A DNA stretch of 64,000 bases from Nocardia testacea NBRC 100365 (lineage in GTDB: Bacteria; Actinomycetota; Actinomycetes; Mycobacteriales; Mycobacteriaceae). The DNA lies in assembly GCF_000308775.1 (NCBI RefSeq), contig NZ_BAGJ01000272.1, positions 88,980 to 152,979 on the forward strand, written 5' to 3'. Below the pieces are notes generated by a model that had not been told where the DNA came from, ran no database searches, and was given only the letters and a program-made list of their open reading frames with translations. This document shows positions 23,894 to 32,250 of the stretch, piece after piece; within the stretch, counting starts at the first letter, position 1, and every line of letters starts with the position of its first letter. The translations under genes and the position numbers were made by a program.

Positions 23894-25540
23894 GTGAGCG
23901 GAAACGGCAGTGTTTCGAACCTCGGGAGCCCGGTAGCGTTCGGCCGCCGGGCCGTACTGCGTGCGGGGGCGGTGACCGCCGCGGCGGCCGCCCTACCCGC
24001 ACCTCCCGCCGCCGCGGCGAGCCCGGTGTTCGGACACGGCGTCGCCTCCGGTGACCCGCTGCCCGACGGCGTCGTCCTCTGGACCCGGGTGACCGTCGGT
24101 CCACACGCACTGCCCGGGTCGGGAGGCGGTGCCCCGGCCACCGTCCGATGGGAGGTCGCCGAGGACGCCCTGTTCACCACGGTGGTCGCCGCCGGGTCGC
24201 GCACCGCGGACGCGGAATCCGATCACACGGTGAAGGTGGACGTGCGCGGTCTGCGCCCCGCCCACGATTACCACTACCGGTTCCACGCTCTCGGTGCGAT
24301 ATCGCCGGTCGGCCGCACCCGTACCGCCCCGGCCGATGCGGACTCCCCGGCCCGCCTGCGTTTCGGTGTGGTCTCGTGCGCCAACTGGGAGGCGGGCTAC
24401 TTCGCCGCCTACCGCCACCTCGCCGCTCGCGACGACCTCGACGCCGTCGTCCATCTGGGCGATTACCTCTACGAGTACCGCTCCGGATCCTTCGACGGCC
24501 GCACCGGGGCGGTCCGGCAGCACGAGCCGGTGCACGAGATCGTCTCGCTCGCCGATTACCGGATCCGGCACGCCCAGTACAAAACCGACCCCGACCTCAT
24601 GGCCCTGCACGCGCGGGTGCCGTTCATCTGCACCTGGGACGACCACGAATCCGCGAACAACGCCTGGTCCGGCGGCGCGGAGAACCACGACCCCGCGACC
24701 GAGGGCAGCTGGGTGGAGCGGCGCGCCGCTTCGATCCGCGCGTACGCGGAATGGATGCCGGTCCGGCTGGAGACCACGGCCGGGGAGACCCGGATCTATC
24801 GGCGGCTGCGGTTCGGTACCCTCGCCGAACTGTCCATGCTGGATCTACGCAGCTACCGGGACAGGCAACCCGAGCTCGGCACCCGGGAAGGTGACGACCC
24901 GGCCCGTACGATGACCGGCTCCCGCCAGATGGAATGGCTCACCGCCGGACTGGTTTCCGGCTCCGCGCGCTGGCAGGTGGTCGGCAATTCGGTCATGATC
25001 GCGCCGCTGGCGTTCCCGCCGCTGGACCCCGAGACCACCGCGGCGGTCACCGAAGTGTTCGGTATCCCCCGCGAGGGTGTGGTGCTCAACACCGACCAGT
25101 GGGACGGGTACCCCGCCGACCGCCGCCGCCTCCTCCGGGCCCTGACCGACCGCGGCGTCGGCGACGTCGTCTTCCTCACCGGCGATATCCACAGCTCCTG
25201 GGCCGCCGACGTCCCGCTCGACGCCGCGCGCTACCCCGGCGGCCCCACTGCCGGAGCCGAATTCGTGGTCCCGTCGGTGACCTCCACCGGAATCGGGGAT
25301 ATGCTTCCGACCCCGCCGCGCACGGGTTCGGTCGCGCTCGAGGAGTCGGTGCGGGCACTCAACCGGCACATCCACTACACCGAGCTCGATTCCCACGGCT
25401 ACGGCGTGGTCGAACTCGTAACCGATCGAGTGCGGATGGAGTGGTATTACGTCGGTGATGTCACCGACGCACACACCGGCGCCCGGTTAGCGGCCGCCTG
25501 GGAACTGCCCCACGGCGGCCGACTGCGGCCGGGCAGGTAA
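23894..25540 (+). CDS. phoD: Alkaline phosphatase D (PhoD) family, Tat-exported
   Basis: A 548-residue PhoD-type phosphomonoesterase/phosphodiesterase exported by Tat: the twin arginines are in FGRRAVLRAG (about 16-25), followed by an alanine-rich signal helix and an AAA cleavage region. Metal and phosphate ligands appear in HLGDYLYEY, TWDDHESANN and FLTGDIHSSW. The N-terminal PhoD domain (FGHGVASGDPLPDGVVLWTRV) is intact. It would release phosphate from organic phosphate esters outside the membrane, normally under phosphate limitation, although I cannot identify a PHO box. The start is GTG 23894, with GGAGA upstream. Confidence 0.93.
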   Translation: MSGNGSVSNLGSPVAFGRRAVLRAGAVTAAAAALPAPPAAAASPVFGHGVASGDPLPDGVVLWTRVTVGPHALPGSGGGAPATVRWEVAEDALFTTVVAAGSRTADAESDHTVKVDVRGLRPAHDYHYRFHALGAISPVGRTRTAPADADSPARLRFGVVSCANWEAGYFAAYRHLAARDDLDAVVHLGDYLYEYRSGSFDGRTGAVRQHEPVHEIVSLADYRIRHAQYKTDPDLMALHARVPFICTWDDHESANNAWSGGAENHDPATEGSWVERRAASIRAYAEWMPVRLETTAGETRIYRRLRFGTLAELSMLDLRSYRDRQPELGTREGDDPARTMTGSRQMEWLTAGLVSGSARWQVVGNSVMIAPLAFPPLDPETTAAVTEVFGIPREGVVLNTDQWDGYPADRRRLLRALTDRGVGDVVFLTGDIHSSWAADVPLDAARYPGGPTAGAEFVVPSVTSTGIGDMLPTPPRTGSVALEESVRALNRHIHYTELDSHGYGVVELVTDRVRMEWYYVGDVTDAHTGARLAAAWELPHGGRLRPGR

Positions 25541-25650
25541 TCCATCGGCTGGGTCAAGGGTCGCTTCGACCGTTCGGCCGGACGGACACAGTTCGGATCA
25601 CGGTCTTATTAATCATTCCCTCGTGACCGCGGCGTTGTTTCAATGCCGCT

Positions 25651-26739
25651 ATGCACCAGTCTCGTTCTCTTGCCGCGCGTTTCCGACTCCGGTCGGCCGC
25701 GATACTTCTCGCCGTCGCCGCTGCCGGGATGGCGCTGACCGGGTGCAACAGCAGTGACGGCCCCGGTGGCGCGGCGCTCGATACACCGCTGCCCACCGAG
25801 GTTCCACCCGGCACCACCCTGGTGGTCGCCGACCAGCAGGAGCGTTTCCAGACCGCGCTGCGCGCCTCCGGTGAACTGGAGAAATTGCCGTTCAAGGTGG
25901 AGTTCGCGAATTTCATCGGCGGCCCGGAGATTCTGGAGGCGTTCCGGGCGGGGGCTGCCGATGTGGCGCCGGTGGGCGACGTGCCGCCGATCCACGCCCT
26001 CGCCGCCGGCCAGGATGTACCGATCATCGCCGCCTATCAGACCGATCCGGCGGGGATCAAACTGGCGGTCGCACCAGGTGTCACGGCGACCCGGCTGGCC
26101 GACCTGAAGGGTAAGAAGATCGCCTACGCCGAGGGGACCGCCCAGCAGGCGGCGGTCTTGCGGGCGCTGGCCAAGGCCGGCCTGACCACCTCCGATGTCG
26201 AGCTGGTGCGGCTGCAGCTGGCCGATTTCAATGACGCGGTCCGCACCGGACAGGTCGATATCGCGCCGTTGAACGAGCCGCGGCTGACCCGGTTCCTGCG
26301 GACTCCCGGCGCGACCGTGATCGCCGATTCGGAAACGACCGGTATCTATTACGGCCTGGGCTATCTGTACTCCCGGCGGGAAGCGACCCAGGATCCGGCG
26401 AAATCCGCCGCGCTGCGCGCCCTCGTCGGCGCGTTCGTCCGGTCGTTCCACTGGACCAATACACACCAGGACGAATGGGCCCGGACCTACTACATCGAGA
26501 ATCAGAAGCTCAGTGCCGACGATGCCGGCCGGATCGTCGATTCACTCGGGGAGTTCACCTTCCCGCATCTGGACCAGAAGCTGATCGACGCGCAGCAGGC
26601 CACCATCGATGTCATCGACTCGGCCGGTCAGTTGCCGCGCAAGGTCGAGGCCGCGGACGGTTTCGACACCCGATTCGACCAGGTGATCAGCGAGACCGTG
26701 CCCGCGGTGGGCGCACGATTCGAACGGGAGGCACAGTAG
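25651..26739 (+). CDS. ABC transporter substrate-binding lipoprotein, sulfonate/nitrate (SsuA) type
   Basis: A 362-residue NMT1/SsuA-like binding protein anchored as a lipoprotein: the signal peptide ends in a lipobox (MALTGC, cysteine at about 32). Family blocks include FANFIGGPEILEAFRAGAADVAPVGDVPPIHALAAGQDVPIIAAYQ and LADLKGKKIAYAEGTAQQAAVLRALAKAGL. It would capture an aliphatic sulfonate or similar anion outside the cell. It is the first gene of a four-gene unit: its TAG stop overlaps the GTG of the permease, then the ATPase and a flavin monooxygenase follow. No regulator adjoins it. Confidence 0.9.
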   Translation: MHQSRSLAARFRLRSAAILLAVAAAGMALTGCNSSDGPGGAALDTPLPTEVPPGTTLVVADQQERFQTALRASGELEKLPFKVEFANFIGGPEILEAFRAGAADVAPVGDVPPIHALAAGQDVPIIAAYQTDPAGIKLAVAPGVTATRLADLKGKKIAYAEGTAQQAAVLRALAKAGLTTSDVELVRLQLADFNDAVRTGQVDIAPLNEPRLTRFLRTPGATVIADSETTGIYYGLGYLYSRREATQDPAKSAALRALVGAFVRSFHWTNTHQDEWARTYYIENQKLSADDAGRIVDSLGEFTFPHLDQKLIDAQQATIDVIDSAGQLPRKVEAADGFDTRFDQVISETVPAVGARFEREAQ

Positions 26740-27599
26740 TGGCCACCTTGGACATCTCCGCGGGCGCACGGGCCGGGTCCGCCCCGCTCGCCTCGCCGGC
26801 CCGGTCCGCCCGGACGGGGCGCCGGGTCCGCCTCGGGCCCGGGCGGCCGATCCCGTTCGGTTTCGCCCTGGGGCCTGTCCTGCTGCTGGCCGCCTGGGTG
26901 ATCGGTTCGCTGTCGGGCGCCCTCGATGCCGAGACTCTACCCGCGCCATGGGATGTGGCCCGGACCGCCGGTGATCTGATCGCCGAGGGCACTCTGCAAT
27001 CCAATTTGCTCACCTCATTGCAGCGGGCCGCGATCGGTCTCGTGCTCGGGGTGTCGATCGGTGTGGTCCTCGCGCTGGTCTCCGGCCTGAGCCGGATCGG
27101 CGAGGCCCTGGTGGACGGCCCGGTGCAGATCAAACGCTCCATTCCGACCCTCGCGCTGATCCCGTTGTTCATCGTGTGGTTCGGGATCGGCGAGGAGATG
27201 AAGCTCGTCGTCATCACCGCCAGCGTGCTGGTGCCGGTGTACATCAACACGCATGCCTCCCTGCGCGGTGTCGACGCACGCTACGTGGAGCTGGCGCAGA
27301 CGGTCGGCCTGTCCCGGTGGGGTTTCATCCGCCGGGTCGCGCTGCCCGGTTCCCTGCCGGGTTTCTTCACCGGGCTGCGGCTCGCGGTCACCATCTCGTG
27401 GCTGGCCCTGGTGGTGGTGGAGCAGGTGAACGCCACCAGCGGTATCGGCTACCTGATGACCCAGGCACGCACCTACGGGCAGATCGATGTGATCGTGGTC
27501 GGACTGGTGATCTACGGCCTGCTGGGCCTGTTCGGTGACCTGGCCGTCCGCGCGCTGGAGAGGAGGGCGCTGGCATGGCGACAGACACTGTCGGACTGA
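26739..27599 (+). CDS. ABC transporter permease, sulfonate (SsuC) type
   Basis: A 286-residue inner-membrane permease with about six helices. The EAA-type cytoplasmic loop that contacts the ATPase is YVELAQTVGLSRWGFIRRVALPGSLPGFFTGLRLAV. GTG 26739 overlaps the stop of the binding-protein gene, and the ATPase gene starts 25 bp before this one ends, so the three are tightly coupled. The first 45 residues are basic and alanine-rich and precede the first helix (LLLAAWVIGSLSGAL). The specificity is inferred from SsuC similarity and from the downstream monooxygenase. Confidence 0.9.
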   Translation: MATLDISAGARAGSAPLASPARSARTGRRVRLGPGRPIPFGFALGPVLLLAAWVIGSLSGALDAETLPAPWDVARTAGDLIAEGTLQSNLLTSLQRAAIGLVLGVSIGVVLALVSGLSRIGEALVDGPVQIKRSIPTLALIPLFIVWFGIGEEMKLVVITASVLVPVYINTHASLRGVDARYVELAQTVGLSRWGFIRRVALPGSLPGFFTGLRLAVTISWLALVVVEQVNATSGIGYLMTQARTYGQIDVIVVGLVIYGLLGLFGDLAVRALERRALAWRQTLSD

Positions 27600-28321
27600 C
27601 CGTCCGGGTGCGCGCGCTGCGGCGCGGTTTCGGCGACCGGATCGTACTGCGCGGAGTGGATCTGGATATCGCGCGAGGCGAGTTCGTGGCGCTGCTGGGC
27701 CGTAGTGGTTCCGGTAAGAGCACCCTGCTGCGCGCACTCGGCGAACTGGACCACGATGTCGCCGGCGACGGGGAACTCACGGTCCCCCGGGAGCGATCGG
27801 TGGTGTTCCAGGATTCCCGGTTGCTGCCGTGGATCAGGGTGCTCGACAATGTCACGCTCGGCCTGAGCGGTCCGGGCGCCGCGCAGCGCGGCCGGGACGC
27901 ACTGGCGGAGGTCGGTCTGGCCGGCCGGGAGAAGGCGTGGCCCCGCGAACTGTCCGGCGGTGAACAGCAGCGGGTGGCGCTGGCCCGGTCCCTGGTCCGC
28001 GAACCGGCCCTGCTGCTCGCCGACGAACCGTTCGGCGCGCTGGACGCGCTCACCCGGATCCGGATGCACGGACTGCTACAGGATCTCTGCGCCCGGCACC
28101 GCCCGGCGGTGCTACTGGTCACGCACGATGTGGACGAGGCGGTGCTGCTCGCCGATCGAGTGCTCGTCCTCGACGAGGGCCGCATCGCCGTCGACCTGTC
28201 CATCGAGCAGGCCCGCCCGCGCCGGCACGGTGATCCCGCCGTCGCGCACTACCGCGAACGACTTCTGGCCGCGCTCGGTGTCTCCACCGAACCCACTCAG
28301 TACGAGGACGATGCACGATGA
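27575..28321 (+). CDS. ABC transporter ATP-binding protein, sulfonate (SsuB) type
   Basis: A 248-residue ABC ATPase. Walker A is GRSGSGKST (about 42-50), the Q-loop is VVFQDSRLLPW, the signature is LSGGEQQRVALARSL (about 126-140), Walker B is LLLADEPFGALDALT, and the switch histidine is in LLVTHDVDEAV. The LLPW after the Q-loop glutamine is typical of SsuB/TauB. It overlaps the permease by 25 bp and the monooxygenase by 4 bp (ATGA). It powers import of the anion bound by the lipoprotein at 25651. Confidence 0.93.
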   Translation: MATDTVGLTVRVRALRRGFGDRIVLRGVDLDIARGEFVALLGRSGSGKSTLLRALGELDHDVAGDGELTVPRERSVVFQDSRLLPWIRVLDNVTLGLSGPGAAQRGRDALAEVGLAGREKAWPRELSGGEQQRVALARSLVREPALLLADEPFGALDALTRIRMHGLLQDLCARHRPAVLLVTHDVDEAVLLADRVLVLDEGRIAVDLSIEQARPRRHGDPAVAHYRERLLAALGVSTEPTQYEDDAR

Positions 28322-29664
28322 CCGAACCACGCCGGCTGAGTCTCAACGCGTTCATCTACCCCGCCGGGCACCACGAGGCGGCCTGGCGCCATCCGGCCAG
28401 CCGCCCCGACCGGATCTACGATGTCCGCTACTACCAGGAGATCGCCCGGACCGCCGAGGCCGCGACCTTCGACGCGGTGTTCTTCGCCGACGGCCCGGCG
28501 CTGCGCACCAATGTGGCCTACAACGCCGCGCCCGGCCTGGAACCCATCACGCTGCTGACCGCGATCGCCGCGGCGACCACGCATCTGGGTCTGATCGCCA
28601 CGGCGTCCACCACCTACTACGAGCCCTACAATCTGGCCCGGCTGTTCTCCTCGCTGGACCATATCTCCGGCGGCCGGGCGGGCTGGAATATCGTCACCAC
28701 CGGCACCGATCTGGCCGCGGCCAATTTCGGGCTGGACCGCCATCCCGATCACACCGAGCGCTACGCGCGGGCCCGGGAATTCGTCGACGCCGTCACCGCA
28801 CTGTGGGACAGCTGGGAGGACGACGCGATCCTGCTGGATCGGGCCGGCGGCCGGTACGCGGACCCGGACAAGATCCATCCCATCGATTTCGCCGGCGAAC
28901 ACCTACGGGTCCGCGGGCCGTTCAACTCGGCCCGCACGCCCCAGGGATATCCGGTCCTCGTGCAGGCGGGAGCGTCCAACGACGGTCGTGCCTTCGCCGG
29001 GCGGTACGCCGAGGCGATCTTCACCGCGCATCAGCGGCTCGGCGACGCGCAGGCGTTCTACCGGGACATCAAGCAACGGGCGGCCGATTTCGGCCGCGAA
29101 CCCGACCACGTGAAGATCCTGCCCGGGATCAGCCCGTTCATCGCGGGCACCGAGTCGGAGGCCGAACAGCTGGAACGGGAATTCAACGAGCTCACCGTGC
29201 CCGAGTACGGCATAAAGCAGCTGGAATCGCTGGCCCACGAATCACTGCGGCATCTCGAACTCGACGAACCGGTACCGGTCGAATTGTTCGCCGACGCCGG
29301 CGATGTCACCGACAATTCGGCGAGCCGGCGGCAGGTGGTGGCCGGGATCGTGCAGCGGGAACGGCCGACCCTGCGCAGGCTGCTGCACCGGCTGGCGGGT
29401 GCGCGCGGGCACCGGGTCTTCGCGGGCACCCCGGAGCAGGTGGCCGACACCATCGAGGAGTGGTTCCGCTCCGGCGCCGCGGACGGTTTCAATGTGATGC
29501 CGCCCTACTACCCCGGCGGCCTGGAAATCTTCGCCGAAACAGTGGTCCCGATCCTGCGGCAGCGCGGGCTGTTCCGGACCGAGTACAGCGGCACCACCCT
29601 GCGCGACCATTTCGGACTGCCCAAACCGGCGAGCCGTTACGCGCGGCAACCGGTGGCCGGGTAG
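28318..29664 (+). CDS. NtaA/SnaA/DszA-family FMN-dependent monooxygenase
   Basis: A 448-residue LLM-class monooxygenase of the NtaA/DszA branch. The start LSLNAFIYPAGHHEAAWRHP, then FDAVFFADGPAL, SGGRAGWNIVTT, ENFGLDRHPDHTERYARAREFVDAVTALWDSWEDDA and GPFNSARTPQGYPVLVQAGAS, and the ending GLFRTEYSGTTLRDHFGL are all family hallmarks. With FMNH2 and O2 it would cleave a C-S or C-N bond in the imported compound. It replaces ssuD, which usually accompanies ssuABC. No FMN reductase gene is in the window, so reduced flavin must come from elsewhere. ATGA overlap with the ATPase gene fixes it in the operon. Confidence 0.92.
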   Translation: MTEPRRLSLNAFIYPAGHHEAAWRHPASRPDRIYDVRYYQEIARTAEAATFDAVFFADGPALRTNVAYNAAPGLEPITLLTAIAAATTHLGLIATASTTYYEPYNLARLFSSLDHISGGRAGWNIVTTGTDLAAANFGLDRHPDHTERYARAREFVDAVTALWDSWEDDAILLDRAGGRYADPDKIHPIDFAGEHLRVRGPFNSARTPQGYPVLVQAGASNDGRAFAGRYAEAIFTAHQRLGDAQAFYRDIKQRAADFGREPDHVKILPGISPFIAGTESEAEQLEREFNELTVPEYGIKQLESLAHESLRHLELDEPVPVELFADAGDVTDNSASRRQVVAGIVQRERPTLRRLLHRLAGARGHRVFAGTPEQVADTIEEWFRSGAADGFNVMPPYYPGGLEIFAETVVPILRQRGLFRTEYSGTTLRDHFGLPKPASRYARQPVAG

Positions 29665-30028
29665 CGGCGCCGGCTGTAGTTGCCCCGTGCGGTCGCCGAC
29701 GTCTGGAACGATCCGTCACTGGTGACACCGACTCGGCGGCGGCACACCTGAAAGTTTCCGCGGCACGGGAGCGACCCCCTGGGTTGCTGCCCGACCGCGT
29801 AGGAGTCATCGCCGAGACCGATCCGGCGACCACGGCCTACAACACCTATCTCGCCGCCTTGAACGACCACGAACTGCAACAACAGCTGCGCGTTGCCGGA
29901 CTCGACCGTCCCCGGAAAGGCCCGTGAAGAGCCTCCTCCAGAACGCGCGGGGCCGTTGCTTTCCGGCTCGGCGGCCGACCGGCACTGCCGGGGTCCGCGG
30001 TGATGAGCGAATTGTGTTGGTAGCGCGA
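29665..30028. other. Gap after the ssu-like operon
   Basis: This 364-bp stretch contains the tentative small ORF at 29784-29927, described separately. I see no terminator stem with a T-tract and no other gene. Confidence 0.4.
29784..29927 (+). CDS. Possible small protein (TTG start)
   Basis: From TTG 29784 a 47-residue frame reads LLPDRVGVIAETDPATTAYNTYLAALNDHELQQQLRVAGL..., which looks like genuine helical protein sequence rather than shadow. GGGAG lies about 13 bp upstream. The same frame continues far upstream only as the shadow of the monooxygenase gene. It could be a small gene, the last piece of a lost one, or chance. I do not recognise it. Confidence 0.3.
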   Translation: MLPDRVGVIAETDPATTAYNTYLAALNDHELQQQLRVAGLDRPRKGP

Positions 30029-30889
30029 TCAGTCGATGACCGCGTCGGAGAACACCGGAGGGTCACCGAGGAACGGGCGGTGCGACGGTGGGCGCTGTCC
30101 CCGCGTGTCCTCGACGCCGAGTTCCCGCGCGATCTCCGCACCGATGAGTACCCGACCGGTACGGTTCATCAATTCCGGATCGCGCGCGAGGGCGTCGATG
30201 ACGCGGCCGGTGAACTCCGGCGACTCGGCGGTCGCGGCGAGCCCGTCGTATGCGCCCGGATTCGCGGTGAATCCGGCGAGCGTACGTTCGGTCATGAGCA
30301 GACCCATCCAGATCGAGACCACCGCTACATTCCACGGACGGAAATCGACGGCCATATCGTGCGCCATCTTGTCCACCGCCGCCTTGCCCGCACCGTAGGC
30401 GGGCCCGTGCATGTAGCAGGTGCCGCCGAACGACGAAGTGTTCACGACCAGCCCCCCACCATCGGCCACCAGCAACGGTGCGGCGTAGTAGCTCGCGACG
30501 TAGCTCGAGCGCATACCGACGTCCAACAGGTCGAGCAGCGTCAGCGGCTTCTCCCAGAACGGCCCCTTGTCGGTCAGGCCGTCGGGCACCGCCAAGGCGT
30601 TGTTGACCAGGATGTCGAGGCGGCCGTGTTCGTCACGAAGGCCTTCGAAAAAGGTCTCTACCTGCGCATCGTCACCATGGTCGAGCACGACCGGCACGCC
30701 TTGGCCGCCGCGGCGGGTGATCTCCTCGGCGGTCGCGAACACTGTGCCCGGCAGCGGTGCGTCCCCTTCATTCCGCGTCCGCCCGGTGACGTAGACTTTT
30801 GCCCCGGTTTCCCCCAGGGCCAGAGCGATTCCCTTGCCCGCGCCGCGACTGGCACCGGTGACCACCACGATTCGTTCCGGACCCACCAT
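30029..30889 (-). CDS. Short-chain dehydrogenase/reductase
   Basis: A 286-residue SDR oxidoreductase. The cofactor loop TGASRGAGKGIALAL is at about 11-25, DILVNNALAV replaces the usual NNAG strand, and the catalytic tyrosine and lysine are in YGAGK with the preceding serine in NTSSFGG. The tail after about residue 240 is longer than in classical SDRs and contains MNRTGRVLIGAEIARELGVEDTRG, found in the group related to human DHRS1. It reduces or oxidises a hydroxyl/carbonyl with NAD(P)(H). The substrate is unknown. An inverted repeat TCACAC-N8-GTGTGA lies 24 bp upstream of its ATG. Confidence 0.9.
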   Translation of the reverse strand: MVGPERIVVVTGASRGAGKGIALALGETGAKVYVTGRTRNEGDAPLPGTVFATAEEITRRGGQGVPVVLDHGDDAQVETFFEGLRDEHGRLDILVNNALAVPDGLTDKGPFWEKPLTLLDLLDVGMRSSYVASYYAAPLLVADGGGLVVNTSSFGGTCYMHGPAYGAGKAAVDKMAHDMAVDFRPWNVAVVSIWMGLLMTERTLAGFTANPGAYDGLAATAESPEFTGRVIDALARDPELMNRTGRVLIGAEIARELGVEDTRGQRPPSHRPFLGDPPVFSDAVID

Positions 30890-30913
30890 CGACTCCCTCC
30901 ACTGCCCGAACGA

Positions 30914-30933
30914 TCACACAGCGCATCGTGTGA
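30914..30933. promoter_or_regulatory. Inverted repeat upstream of the SDR gene
   Basis: TCACAC (30914-30919), 8-bp spacer, GTGTGA (30928-30933), 24 bp before the SDR start at 30889. Its position suits an operator. No regulator gene adjoins it, and a chance repeat of this length is possible. Confidence 0.35.
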
Positions 30934-31092
30934 CATGTTCCACTACTGAACCGGACCGGCCAGGAGTCCTTCAGGGTCCTTCCCGGTAGCCGGGAAGGTG
31001 ACGGCCGGCACCGGCGCTGCTCCGGGTGCACGGCGATAACTCCTCGAGTCGCTGTCCAGGATTCGCCGGGCCCGTCGAGAGGGGAAGCGACG

Positions 31093-31566
31093 TCAGGCGG
31101 TGAGTTCGAGGGTGATGGCGGTAAAACCCGTTTCCGCTTCGGGGTGACGGTCTATTTCGCGGAAACCCAGGCGGGCGTAGAAGGCGCGAGCTGCGGTGTT
31201 GAGTTCGAAAACGTCGAGGGTCACTGTGCCGTGCAGACGGAGAGCGTGCGCGACCAGCTGCCGTCCGATGCCCGATTTCTGCGCCGCCGGGTCGACGAAC
31301 AGGCCGCCGATCTCGGCACCGAGCAGTCCCAACAGCCCGACCACGTCACCGGTGGGGGTCTCGGCGACCCAGTTGTCGGCTTGGACGAGGTAGATCTCCC
31401 GAAGCTTGCGCTCGCGCGTCCCGGCACCTTCGTCCGGGATGAATGGATAGGCGATGCGGGCGGCGCGGCTCCAGAGCCCGACCACAGCCTCCTCGTCCTC
31501 GGGGCGGTAGGGACGGATACTCGGCGCGGCCGGTTCGGACAGGCGGGGAGCGGCAGGAGTAGTCAC
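31093..31566 (-). CDS. GNAT-family N-acetyltransferase
   Basis: A 157-residue acetyltransferase of the GCN5 fold. The acetyl-CoA pyrophosphate loop is QKSGIGRQLVAHA (R/Q-x-x-G-x-G), preceded by the beta-4 strand EIGGLFVDPAAQ, and followed by LDVFELNTAARAFYARLGFREIDR, the common C-terminal block. It begins IRPYRPEDEEAVVGLW. GTG 31566 was preferred over TTG 31575 because GAAGG is spaced 9 bp from it. The substrate is unknown, and it stands alone. Confidence 0.88.
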   Translation of the reverse strand: MTTPAAPRLSEPAAPSIRPYRPEDEEAVVGLWSRAARIAYPFIPDEGAGTRERKLREIYLVQADNWVAETPTGDVVGLLGLLGAEIGGLFVDPAAQKSGIGRQLVAHALRLHGTVTLDVFELNTAARAFYARLGFREIDRHPEAETGFTAITLELTA

Positions 31567-31724
31567 AGTGAACAACCTTCGCGGCAGAAAGCGTTCTATA
31601 CAAATGCTTTTGCCGGACCGGTGACAGCGAAGGTCACTCAGGTTCTACACATTCCCGGGCCGGTCGCCGGCGCGGCTCGAGCTTCGGAACCGCTCACGGC
31701 ACCCGGCCACGACCGCCCGGGCGA

Positions 31725-32159
31725 CTACACCTGGCGCGATCCGCCGCGGTCGGCCAGGGCGGTGACCAGATCGGTTGCGGCGGTGGCGAGTTCGATCCGC
31801 GCGACATGCGGGAGGGTGGCGGCGAGTTTTCCGGCGATGGCCGCCTGGATATCCGCGCCGATCGCCACGCCCGCGGCGGTCGGCGCCACGCGGCTGATCC
31901 GGCGGTCGGCCGGATCCGGTTGCCGCGCCACGTAACCGCGGCGTTCCAGCCGGTCCACCATGCCGGTGATATTGGTCTTGTCGCAGCCGAGGGCCGCGGC
32001 GAGTTCGCCGAACGTCGGGTGCTGGGCCTGGACCAGGCAGAGCAGGGCGATCTGCTGTGCGGTGAGCCCGAATTCGCGGGCTATCGCCCCGTAGAACGCG
32101 TTGACCTCACGATAGAGCCCGCCGAGGGCGGCAACCAGGTCGTGATCGTTCACTGCCAC
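31725..32159 (-). CDS. MarR-family regulator (divergent to SDR)
   Basis: A 144-residue MarR winged-helix protein. GLTAQQIALLCLVQAQHPTFGELAAALGCDKTNITGMVDRLERRGYVARQPDPADRRISRVAPTAAG covers the recognition helix and wing (DRR). It is divergent from the SDR at 32251. The 91-bp gap holds a perfect 7-5-7 inverted repeat and a second small palindrome, so it very likely controls both genes. In such pairs the ligand is often the SDR substrate or a reactive aldehyde/quinone, but nothing here identifies it. Confidence 0.9.
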   Translation of the reverse strand: MAVNDHDLVAALGGLYREVNAFYGAIAREFGLTAQQIALLCLVQAQHPTFGELAAALGCDKTNITGMVDRLERRGYVARQPDPADRRISRVAPTAAGVAIGADIQAAIAGKLAATLPHVARIELATAATDLVTALADRGGSRQV

Positions 32160-32177
32160 GTCCAGCAGTTTAGATGA

Positions 32178-32221
32178 TCAACAGTTGACGCGGCACGATA
32201 GTTAGTCGAGCATATCGACTA
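32178..32221. promoter_or_regulatory. MarR-type operators between marR and SDR genes
   Basis: A perfect inverted repeat TAGTCGA (32203-32209), GCATA, TCGACTA (32215-32221) lies 30 bp before the SDR start. A second palindrome TCAAC-A-GTTGA (32178-32188) lies near the marR start. TTGACG at 32185-32190 could serve as the SDR -35. Both sites lie where a MarR dimer would block either promoter. Confidence 0.55.
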
Positions 32222-32250
32222 TCCATATCCAATACTTTTGGAGGCGAATC

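Noticed and set aside
27960..29927. A 655-codon plus-strand open frame
   Set aside because: It is the shadow of the ssuB-like and monooxygenase genes. Only the last 48 codons, beyond the monooxygenase stop, look protein-like, and they are listed separately at low confidence.
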